DNA from: Mucidula mucida
Lineage: Eukaryota; Basidiomycota; Agaricomycetes; Agaricales; Physalacriaceae
NCBI GenBank assembly: GCA_015501055.1
Contig: JADNYV010000727.1
Location: 1 to 17,131 of the forward strand
Direction of reading: 5' to 3'
Length of the DNA stretch: 17,131 nt
Shown: positions 8,502 through 17,131 of the stretch, piece by piece
Layout: each line of letters opens with the position of its first letter
Position numbering within the stretch: position 1 is the first letter of the stretch
The notes under the pieces: model-generated
The model's input: the letters and a program-made list of their open reading frames with translations, nothing else
Database searches by the model: none
Told to the model about the DNA's origin: nothing
Position numbers and translations under genes: made by a program

Positions 8502-9714
8502 ATGCTTCTACGACACAGGAAGAGACGCACTGGGGATGAGCTTTCTGCTTCTGATTGTGTGCCAGTTGACGCTAATAGTCGCGGATTACCGGTTTTTCCC
8601 TACGAACTCCATCTTGAAATTCTGTCCTATTGTCCTTCCTTACCGGTCCCGAAGCTGAGTGCAGAGAAAGACTACAAAACGTCTGACTACCGTACCCGTT
8701 ATGAAACGGCTCGTTCTCTCTCCCAAACATGCAGCGCACTCCGGGCTGTATACCTGCCTCTCGCGTGGCAGGATCTCGACCTTCTGCCTGGCGCAAAGTC
8801 CAATCAGAGGAACTTCGCAATCGAAACGATTGCCAGGCTAGAAATGGTTACAGTCAGAGCTCCGTTTCTGGCTCAGCACGTTCGGTAGGTCAACTACGCG
8901 TTGTTGACGGGGTTTAAATCCTTACCTAGTATAACTAGATCGGTGTCGGTGGTTCTAACCAGCGTATCTCCCATGGCCGTGTACAGTGAACTCGTGGAGC
9001 ACCTCCTCAAGCTCCCCAACCTTCATACCTTGCAGATTCTGCGACTGCCAGATACTCCGAATTGTGTTGCCGCATTGAAGGAGGCTTTGGAGGATGTCAC
9101 GCTGTTCTGTGCGCACTTTGAACATCCACGCATATGAAGCACATATTGTCATGAAGTCCTTTCCAAATCTACGGTCACTGCTATCGCCACTTAAGTTGTT
9201 CAGCCGCCTATATCACCGCTGGGTAGCTCCGTCTTTTCCAACCATAGAGGACATTCAGTTCCCGGTCAGTATGATTGACATAGATTGTGAGTCGACGGCT
9301 GGTCTTCGTCTCCATGTATTCTGATACAACAAAGGCGCTATACAACAATTTCCCAACCTTCGGAATACGCCTTGGATCTACTTCCCGGCAGCTCAGAAAA
9401 GCAAGAAATATCAGGATCCCACAATCCAGGATATCAAGGTTTGTTCATTTCGATTTTCAGACACCCTCGCCAATTTTTGATTATTCGCACATTAGAATGT
9501 ATTCGTCTCTCTGAAACGCCTCGCACATCTTCACACCATTCGAGTGTTCATGACAAAGAATATCGACAAGAAAATACGAGCAGCGCTGTAAAGAGAAGCG
9601 GAAAAGTTGTTCCGGGACCGATCTCGCGCAGGCAGCGTGAAAACTCACAAAGTACTTACTAAAAATATTCCCCTGGTTGTGTGCAATTGGTATGGTCCGT
9701 GTCGTATGTTATAA
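8502..9714 (+). pseudogene. F-box domain protein, disrupted
   Basis: Exon 1 (8502-8884) begins at ATG and carries an F-box near residues 28-50 (LPVFPYELHLEILSYCPS), followed by SLSQTCSALRAVYLPLAWQD, the usual continuation in mushroom F-box proteins. A GT-AG intron (8885-8938) leads in frame to SVSVVLTSVSP and LLKLPNLHTLQILRLP. The frame is lost near 9106, where about 2 nt seem to be missing: EALEDVTL is followed out of frame by SVRTLNIHAYEAHIVMKS and SFPNLRSLL. Further shifts follow (QFPNLRNTPWIYFPAAQK near 9340-9400). The tail LAHLHTIRVFMTKNIDKKI is cut by TAA at 9589-9591. It resumes as REAEKLFRDRSRAG and ends VVCNWYGPCRML with TAA 9712-9714. F-box proteins recruit substrates to SCF ubiquitin ligases; this copy could at most make a truncated F-box fragment. 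The family call is firm for exon 1 and weaker for the middle. Confidence 0.75.
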
Positions 9715-9776
9715 AGTAAAACCGTTGGCGAAGCTTCACTGTAAATATGTTCTAGTGCTCAAAAAGCGTAAGGTCA

Positions 9777-11901
9777 TTAAAAATCCCACAGCGTGCCCTG
9801 CGAATCATCAGGACATCAACAAGTAGCGACATGACTGGACTCACGAAAGCAGGAATCCCAGCCGTCTTGCATCCTTCCATCATCTCCTTGTTCCCACCCC
9901 AATTGGACGTGATGAATACCACCTCGGCGCCCCAGGATTTGTACACCTCCGAGATGAGTTTCATCAAGTCTGGTCGTCCTCCTACACCGAATGAAAAACC
10001 ATTGAGCTGCCGGACAGCAATAGGACTTACCGCGTTCCCTCGAATCCCACAGGGTGAACCGCTCTGGGCCCAGATTCGTATATATGAGTTTGGAGATGGT
10101 TGGTCCAAATGTCTTTTCCTGATCCGACCCAATCCATATCAAATACCTTGTTATGCCGTCCATGTCAATACCTACTCCGTGGGGTAATTAACGGATCGCT
10201 CACCAATTTGGACTCTGTCCAAGGCGAATTAGTAACAGTCTACGAGCTCATGGGACTTACGCACCTGAAGACATGTGGATAGCGCGGCACCGAGACCTGT
10301 ACCCGTACAAACGCGTATTCCCCGTTTGTACAACGTCGATGTGTTTGATACGCCGGCGAACTGAAAGACCGCTTCTACTCAGTAACCCGGATTGAGACAA
10401 AGAGTCCACGGACCTTGAGCTCGCGTGTCCAGATAGTCTTCGGAGGATTATCAACGAGACTTCGGGTGAAGTCGCCTTGCACGCCACAGATGAGGTAGTG
10501 TTCCTTGGACTTTATTCCCTCCCTGTGAAAGACGCCATTGATATTAATGGCACGCGTGCGGGACCGTTGACAGGAACCTACGATATAATTCCGAACGCGT
10601 GATATTCCATGATTGAGCCACGGGAGATTCTCGCCAGAAGGCCTTGTTGCATACCCCGCTTGAAGCGTAATATGACGACTTTAGAGGAAGGCTGTGGGGT
10701 GTGAATTAGAATTGCGGAGAAATGACAGTGACTGGACCTACAATCTCGACATCGACCTCGACTTCTCGAACCGTAACCCATGGTATGATGATGCTAAAGA
10801 TAATGTAAGACGCGATCCTCTGATCAACAAGAGAACCGACGCACAAGATCGTGATTCCCAAGCAGAACCAGAAGTCTTGCTGGCGAAGTACGCGAATACC
10901 GTCTGGGTTCCATGAATGAGTGTCCAAGTCGTAACTGTCTCCCAAAACCACAAACACCCAAGCTACGGAGTATAAGACCATGCAAGAAATGCACAATAAT
11001 GGACGTACTACATGCTACTCCAATCCTGTGAAAGATACTGATTAGATAGTTTCCAGAATTGAGCAATGGCTCAATTTACCATCCAACAAATCGATGATGC
11101 CTCTCAAACATACTAAGAATATTCAATTCAATTGATTTTTCCGGCGATTGAAGACGAACGTACTTGTGATGGGTATTCCGCACCCAGGGAAACGCAGACA
11201 CCATCGAAATGCCTACTGCGAGATTGGTGAGTACACCCATTATCAAAACCGCATCGTGATTGTTCTTATGGTCAATAAAGATGAGGACCAGTCGGAAGAC
11301 GAGCCAGAGGAAGCCCGACGTAGCGCACCCAGAGTGTATGCCTCCGAGATGCTGCAACACGGAGGTACACCCCATGCGGAACCATAGAGGTGGCCACTAG
11401 AGGAAAGTGAGTCAAGACCATTGAAGCTCATGGAATGGTGCCGGACCTTTGCGAAGAGGGTATTCACGATAACATAGAGCAAACGGCCAAACAGTTCGTT
11501 CCGCATGAGGACGGCGACCAGAAGATTCCCGAGAACAAAAGCGCCTGTGTATTGACGAGGATAGTGCCACTTGTCGATGGCGGCTAAGAGGATACCGATA
11601 CAGTTGAAAGTCACGACGAAAGTAAAGAATTTTCTTGAACGCCTTGAGCAACTCGTGAAATGAAGAGAGCACGAAATTACCGATATGTGTTAAACCACAG
11701 TCGAAATCTAATCCATCGGCTTGTCCTCGACTTCTTGGGTCGAACAACGATAGCTGGAATGGCGTCCCCTGCAGTGGCTACTGCTGGTTCGCATTTGCCG
11801 TTTAGAGTAGACGTGCTTGGTCCATCGGTGTTGAATGCAGATGCAGAAAGGACGAAGTTCGCCGCGCCCTTTTCGGCATCATCAACAGGGACGGAGGCCA
11901 T
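9777..11901 (-). CDS. TmpA-like integral membrane flavoprotein (ferric-reductase-like architecture)
   Basis: Fourteen exons: 11901-11681, 11633-11447, 11396-11164, 11112-11080, 11025-11012, 10962-10845, 10793-10742, 10691-10582, 10522-10414, 10360-10265, 10214-10204, 10146-10031, 9981-9845 and 9797-9777. They total 1458 nt and give 485 residues. All introns are GT-AG, 47-59 nt. After about 70 polar residues, several membrane segments follow (FFTFVVTFNCIGILLAAI, GAFVLGNLLVAVLM, VLIMGVLTNLAVGISMVS, VASWVFVVLG, ITIFIIIPWV). Histidine-bearing blocks such as LQHLGGIHSGC, RNTHHNMFERHHRFVGW are present, then a soluble domain with GIRVCTGTGLGAALS, probably dinucleotide-binding, and YLIWIGSD. The C-terminus is TAGIPAFGTLWDF. 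This matches my recall of fungal TmpA-type proteins, studied in Aspergillus conidiation; substrate and partner are unknown. ATG 11901 is taken as the start; an upstream open frame to ATG 12121 would need another intron. The 3' end lies 62 bp from the F-box remnant. Confidence 0.86.
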
Positions 11902-12617
11902 GTATAAGAATAGTTGTCGAATGTACAGACAGTTCGTGTGAGATACAGGCCTTTATACCCATGGTATACGAGGTACTAAGATATGTTGGCGTTCCAGATC
12001 CCAGGGTATTGCCGATCGATTCGTAGTTGTTTCCGAAGTCATGGCGGATAGCCATCCGCCGGTGTTCAACTACCTTTGATACCCTTTCGTGCGCACGGAG
12101 AAGCGCAGCTTCGAGTTGCATGGGAGGAATGAGAAAGACACTGCAGAGTCCGCGGAGCTTTTAGGCGGAAGCAAGGATAATAGACCAAGTAATGTTGGCT
12201 GTGCAGATTATTTATTATCAGCACTTCATGTAAACGGCGGATGTGCGAATCTTTATCAGGGTTGATTACGAGCATAAGTGGCCATCTCAACATATAAACC
12301 AGTGCAGTACAAAAGGACTTGAGGGATGGGCGCATCGGTGAGTAAGTATCGGACAGTCCTCTGAAAGGAGATGGGGCTACGGGTCGTTGATTGACACAAC
12401 ATTCGCATAAGAGAATAAACCGTGAGAGGGCACTGAGTCGACATGAAAGTGGCATAGAAACTTGACAATTTTCTGTACTCAAGGAGCTGCCAATGCTGAT
12501 CCGTCGGCGATTGGAGGTTCTAGAACCCTCAGAATGAGTACCCTTTTCTAGAGATATGCGGAATTTCCCGAAATCAGGGTGTTAAGTACAGTACTCTGAG
12601 ACTCTAGAGCACTAATG

Positions 12618-12637
12618 CTACTAGTAGTACATATGTA
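12618..12637. repeat. two abutting perfect 10-bp palindromes
   Basis: CTACTAGTAG (12618-12627) is followed directly by TACATATGTA (12628-12637). Each is its own reverse complement. They sit in an AT-rich gap between genes. They could be a protein-binding site, or chance in biased sequence. Confidence 0.5.
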
Positions 12638-12742
12638 TATAGCAGTATAGTTAAACCAGATGGCGCGAATCGAAAGTTTTGAAAGCAATAGGAGGGAGCT
12701 CAATTCATGAACTACGTACAGAGATTACTACATCGTCTCCGC

Positions 12743-13670
12743 CTACTCTACAAAGAGACGATACACCTACAAATCGAGAACATTTTTAAATGAGCGACTC
12801 ATACCGTCCTCTTGTAGCGCTCATGGACCCGGGAGTAGGGACACGCGAACCTTTCCACAGTAAAGCATTGTAAGTAAGCAAAAGGACGAATGGAAAAAGG
12901 GAATGCATACCTTGAAAACAACAAGGAAGCCACGAACTACAAGCAGTGGATCAGTCAAAATAGAGGGTGACGCAGACTTACCATAAGCTGAAAGGCACAG
13001 GTCTGTTGCTAACATACAGAGAACGCCTGGCACGTCGACCAACAGAGCTGGTCTGTACGCCGTTCTAAGTGTGGTAGCAATGGAATGAGGCGCCATTTGG
13101 GCGTCGCCAATCAATGCTTATCGCTCCTAGCAGACGGCACTAAACATTGTCAAGATCAGAAGACTACAAAGCTTGATGAGACGACTCCAAGCGATGCAGT
13201 ACCCATTGAGAGATTGGTTGGTCGGTTCTCGGCGACTCGCCGCTGTTGAGAAGTACCTGATGGATGTATCAACACGGAGCTGAGGGCGGATGGCGGTATT
13301 TGCCTCGGCAACGCCGCAGTTCTAGGAAAGCGGAAAGCTATAGTGGAACATTGGCACAATGTAATATAAATAACGAAACTGCGTACATCATAAGAAGCAC
13401 CTCCAGTGACTAATTGTGCGCGCAGCAGGACATTAACAGACCACGGTGTTTGATCTAAGGCGAGACAGAACCTGTGGGTAGGATGCGGGGGCTGGTAAAC
13501 ACTGAACAGATAGAACTGCAATTGGAGCGCCTTCTCCATGCGGTCCGGCCAGCGAGATGATCTATTATACAAGCAAGAGACGTGGAAGTCGGAAGAGAAG
13601 TTGTCGGACGCGTGAAGTTGATTTGACGACAAGAACCTAAGGTTGAACAGTGAGATGCCAGAACGGACAT
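12743..13670 (-). other. possible multi-exon gene or gene remnant, unidentified
   Basis: On the minus strand there are strong donors (gtaagt at 12981, gtatgc at 12910) paired with acceptors (cttgtag ending 12937, tggaaag ending about 12848). One joined frame reads LMFVASLLFSRFACPYSRV then HERYKRT, and with a further short intron ends YRLFVE. Two other frames across the same joins are also open, so the coding frame is not settled. Upstream, open stretches lead to ATG 13670 or ATG 13537 (MEKALQLQFYLF). No family is recognised. It may be a small membrane-protein gene, a decayed gene, or chance. Confidence 0.2.
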
Positions 13671-13725
13671 GAAGTCACGTTGCTTGTCTGACAGCTGCTA
13701 CGAGGTACTGGAAGGCAGGTGTAGG

Positions 13726-13770
13726 ATGAGTATGGGAAGGAACGAAAGCAAGAGGAGACAGAAAGGCTGA
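13726..13770 (+). promoter_or_regulatory. possible upstream ORF, 14 codons, in the CPA2 leader
   Basis: It reads MSMGRNESKRRQKG then TGA, about 170 nt ahead of the CPA2 start. It matters only if transcription begins upstream of 13726; the pyrimidine-rich stretch near 13880 suggests a later start. It is unlike the arginine attenuator peptide known from the CPA small-subunit gene. Confidence 0.2.
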
Positions 13771-13796
13771 GAAAGCGGGGTGCGTGCCGACCTGCG

Positions 13797-13907
13797 ATGT
13801 GCAAGTCCGAGTCGCAAAGCCGAGCCGACAAGTCCGATAGGGAATACGCGATAGCAAGTCACGTGGCCGAAGCTTCAAACTTTTTCTCTGTCTACTCGAG
13901 TCACTGA
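13797..13907 (+). promoter_or_regulatory. possible upstream ORF, 36 codons, in the CPA2 leader
   Basis: An ATG-initiated frame beginning MCKSESQSRADKSDREYA ends at TGA 13905-13907, 34 nt before the CPA2 ATG, in a different frame. If included in the mRNA it would be the last upstream ORF before the main start. No similarity to a known regulatory peptide is recognised. Confidence 0.25.
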
Positions 13908-13941
13908 GGTTCTCCATTGATCGTGGTTGCCAGCAGCGTCG

Positions 13942-16900
13942 ATGAGCGCGACGATGAGCGTGCTCCGGTGCGCATCGTCGGTCCTCCGACAGCTTCCACG
14001 AATACCCGCTTGTCGAGCCCTCCACACCTCCAGCATATGTCGCGCCGTTGCTGCTCCCGCCGTGGGCAACTATAAGCCCAGCGGTGAAAATGTCCTCAAC
14101 TCCCCGTCCGAGCTGGCCCGCAAAATATCCGCCAAGGTTCTCCCAAAAATGCCCAGGCCGAACGTGCAAAAGGTCGTTGTTGTCGGAAGTGGTGGTCTCA
14201 GTATCGGCCAGGCCGGAGAATTCGACTACTCAGGATCACAGGCGCTCAAAGCTCTCAGTGAGGAGGGCGTCCAGGCTGTGCTTATCAATCCCAACATCGC
14301 TACTTGGCAAACTTCACACCAACTTGCATCCGAGGTCTACTTTTTGCCTATAACGGCGGATTATGTCGCATACGTCTTGGAAAAGGAACGTCCGGACGGT
14401 ATTCTTCTCACTTTCGGTGGCCAGAGTGCCCTGAATGTTGGCATTGCTCTCGACAAAATGGGTGTTCTCGAACGACTCGGTGTTCAAGTTTTGGGAACTC
14501 CGATTCGGACTTTGGAGGTTTCGGAAGACCGCGATCTTTTCGTTCAGGCTCTCAATGGTGAGTGAACGTTTATTTGTTCGCCTGCGTGACTAAAGTTGGT
14601 CCAGAGATTGACATTCCTGCTGCACGATCTACTGCCGTCTCGTCGGTCAACGCTGCTCTCGCTGCTGCAGAGGACATTGGCTACCCGGTCATTTTGCGGT
14701 CCGCTTTCACTCTTGGAGGTCTTGGCTCTGGTTTCGCTGATAATGCCGACGAACTGCGTGACTTGTCGGCAAAAAGTCTTAGCTTGAGTCCACAGGTTCT
14801 CATCGAACGCAGTATGAAAGGTTGGAAGGAACTCGAGTACGAAGTCGTCCGGGATGCTGCTGACGTATGTCTTTCCGTCTTTTTCTAATTAAGATCCTCA
14901 TGAGTTTCAGAACACCATTATTTGCTGTAACATGGAAAACTTCGATCCTTTGGGAACCCATACCGGCGATTCCATCGTTGTGGCGCCCTCACAGACATTA
15001 CCGGACGATGAATACCACATGCTTCGTAGCGCTGCCCTCAAGGTTATCCGTCATCTAGGAGTCATTGGTGAATGCAACATTCAATATGCACTAAATCCTA
15101 CCTCTCGGGAATACTGTGTCATTGAAGTCAATGCTCGGTGAGATACCCGTACTGTTCTTTAGACCCAACCAACCTCCCTTGCTTTTAGGTTTGAGTCGTT
15201 CAAGGTGACTTACCGACGTTCAAAGATACAGGATATCCTTGTGATACAATACCCAGTGCTTTGGCTTCCAAGGCTACCGGATATCTCTTGCCTACACTGC
15301 TGCGAAGATCGCCCTCGGCCATACACTTCCTGAGCTACCCAATGCCTTACGAAGACTACGACAGCTTGCTTTGAGCCCTCGCTTGATTACATTGTCACGA
15401 AGATTCCCAAGTGGGACTTGGCTAAGTTTTCTTCTCAGTCAACAGGGAGGTCGGTTCATCTATGAAATCAGTCGGCGAAGTCATGGCTATAGGTCGAACT
15501 TCGAAGAGAGTCTGCAAAAGGCTATCCGACAAGTCGATCCTCGGTGGAAGGGTTTGAAGCCTATGTATCGCCCGAAGACTTGGACACGGCTTTGACGAAG
15601 CGACCGACATGCGATTATTTGCGATTGCGTATGCCATGTATAATAAGGGCTACACCGTTGATCACCTCCACGACTTGACTAAGATTGACAAGGTCAGTCT
15701 GGCAACCGATTTCATTACCCTTATGCTGACATCACTTCAAGTGGTTCTTGTATAAGATCGATAATATTGTTCAGACCCATCATGCGCTCAAGGCTGCTGG
15801 TAAAATCGAAGCTGTTGACCATGAACTCATGAAGCGCGCGAAACGCATGGGATTCTCTGACTCTCAGATCGCTGACTTGATTTATTCGACCGAAGACATC
15901 GTGCGTGCTGCCCGGAAAACGCTCAGCATCACACCTTTCGTCAAACGTATCGATACTCTTGCAGCTGAATTCCCTGCTCACACCAACTACCTCTACACGA
16001 CTTACAATGCTTCCGAACATGACGTGGACTTCAATGAGCATGGTACAATGGTCTTGGGCAGTGGTGTATACCGCATCGGTAGCAGTGTCGAGTTCGATTG
16101 GTGTGCTGTTACTTGCGCCAGGAAGCTTCGTGATATGGGAAAGAGGACAATCATGATCAATTACAATCCCGAAACAGTCTCCACCGATTTCGACGAAGCC
16201 GATCGCCTATACTTTGAGGAACTCGGTTATGAACGTGTCATGGATATCTACGAGTTGGAAAACTCTCAAGGTGTCGTTGTTAGCGTTGGCGGTAAGTTTC
16301 TGTGACCATTGAATTCCACTCTATATTCAATATTCCCAGGGCAACTTCCTCAAAACATTGCACTACGGTTAAAGCATAATGGGGTCAAGGTACTTGGAAC
16401 GGACCCCGAGCAGATTGACAACGCTGAGGACCGCCACAAATTCTCATCCATTCTCGACAGCATCGAGGTCGATCAGCCTGAGTGGACTGAAGTCACCAGT
16501 TTGGATGCGGCTAAGGCCTTCGCTAAAAAAGTCGGGTAAGTAGGTAGTTTCTCCAGCTGGCTTGTTCTTATGCCTTGCAGATACCCTGTCCTGATTCGAC
16601 CTTCATATGTCCTATCTGGTGCCGCGATGAACGTCGTTTATGAAGAGCACTCACTCGAGTACAACTTATCGGCGGCTGCCTCTGTCTCTCCCCTACATCC
16701 GGTCGTCATCACCAAGTTCATCGACGATGCTCAAGAAATCGATGTCGATGCCGTTGCTCACAATGGCAAGCTCCTCGTTCACGCCGTATCCGAACACGTT
16801 GAGAATGCCGGTGTACACTCCGGTGATGCCACCCTCGTTCTACCGCCATTCTCGCTATCCGAAGGAGACCTTTCCCGGTTGAAGACCATCGCCGAGAAGG

Positions 16901-17131
16901 TCGCGCAGGCTTTCAAGATTTCTGGACCTTATAATATGCAGATCATCAAGAAGGCCTCGACAGCCGCAGGCGAGGAGGCTGAACTGAAAGTCATTGAGTG
17001 TAACCTTCGTGCTTCTCGTTCATTCCCCTTCGTATCGAAGGTTTTGGGACATAACTTCATCGACACCGCCACGACGGCTATTGTTGGCCAAGATGTACCA
17101 GAGCCGGTGGATCTCATGAGCGAGAAAAGGG
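13942..17131 (+). CDS. CPA2: carbamoyl-phosphate synthase, arginine-specific, large subunit (mitochondrial), 3' end outside window
   Basis: Exons: 13942-14557, 14605-14864, 14911-15137, 15189-15204, 15257-15692, 15742-16291, 16340-16535 and 16581 onward; introns 45-52 nt, all GT-AG. The protein makes carbamoyl phosphate from glutamine-derived ammonia, bicarbonate and two ATP for arginine synthesis. Residues 1-40 look like a mitochondrial presequence (Arg/Ser/Ala-rich, RALHTSS). With no glutaminase domain at the N-terminus, this favours the arginine-specific enzyme over the pyrimidine CAD type. First half: [18 protein letters not shown] at about 81-98, [46 protein letters not shown]. Second half: [66 protein letters not shown] and [15 protein letters not shown]; the C-terminal regulatory domain is off the window. 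Between 15189 and 15604 one extra and about six missing bases break the frame, so as written translation stops at 15595. Elsewhere the gene is intact, so local sequence error is the likeliest cause. Confidence 0.93.

Larger units (their letters stand above)
11902..13941. other. two-kilobase gap without a supported gene
   Basis: The gap lies between the 5' ends of the TmpA-like gene and CPA2, so both promoters should be here. The proximal CPA2 side has a pyrimidine-rich stretch at about 13880-13900 (TTTTTCTCTGTCTACTC), typical of fungal transcription starts. Open frames on the minus strand at 12066-12482 and 13156-13632 have no recognisable motif, and the latter lacks an ATG at its 5' end. The section 12490-12700 is AT-rich and contains paired palindromes. 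A stretch with good splice sites on the minus strand is treated separately. Confidence 0.5.

Noticed and set aside
11882..12121. Longer N-terminus for the TmpA-like protein from ATG 12121
   Set aside because: The frame does not join 11901 directly and no convincing intron was found; kept only as an alternative start.
12066..12482. 138-codon minus-strand open frame upstream of the TmpA-like gene
   Set aside because: No recognisable domain and no support from splice structure; the composition looks like non-coding sequence.
1..17131. tRNA or rRNA genes, CRISPR arrays, transposons or viral sequence
   Set aside because: No tRNA A/B-box pair, no regular repeat-spacer pattern, no terminal repeats and no transposase, reverse transcriptase or viral motifs were seen in reading both strands.

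Overview
The window reads as nuclear DNA of a filamentous fungus, most likely a mushroom-forming basidiomycete (Agaricomycetes). The reasons are dense short introns (about 45-68 nt, almost all GT-AG), genes packed on both strands, very small exons, and protein families that are abundant in this group: MYND-finger and F-box families, fungal three-domain tRNA ligase, and a TmpA-like membrane flavoprotein. Most genes had to be assembled by hand from several exons. Exon coordinates are in the entries, and the joins were chosen because they restore a continuous protein that matches a family. Organism and families are judged from recall of sequence patterns; no database was searched.

Layout. Positions 1-652 (minus): the 5' part of a secreted double-psi beta-barrel (RlpA/expansin-like) protein. 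653-1197: no gene seen. 1198-2278 (minus): a protein prenyltransferase alpha-subunit-repeat protein (PTAR1-like). 2288-about 4217 (plus): a tandem duplication of a MYND-type zinc-finger gene. The first copy is clearly broken; the second is open for most of its length but frayed at its C-terminus. 4286-5405 (plus): mitochondrial oligoribonuclease REX2 in nine exons. 5525-8081 (minus): tRNA ligase TRL1, intact, 800 residues. 8082-8501: a shared upstream region. 8502-9714 (plus): a decayed F-box protein gene. 9777-11901 (minus): a 485-residue TmpA-like membrane flavoprotein in 14 exons. 11902-13941: two kilobases with no gene I can support. 13942-17131 (plus, runs off the end): the large subunit of mitochondrial arginine-specific carbamoyl-phosphate synthase (CPA2).

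The genes are not an operon or an obvious pathway cluster. REX2 and TRL1 are both RNA-metabolism genes and face each other with 119 bp between stop codons. CPA2 is a core arginine-biosynthesis gene. Interspersed are members of expanded, fast-turnover families (MYND, F-box), several of them decaying.

I did not find a convincing new biological system. The most useful anomalies are a tight cluster of single-base indels inside otherwise perfect CPA2 coding sequence (15189-15604), micro-exons of 8, 11, 14, 16 and 17 nt including one next to a GC-AG intron, the unequal decay of the two MYND copies, and an unresolved stretch with good splice sites at about 12743-13670 on the minus strand.
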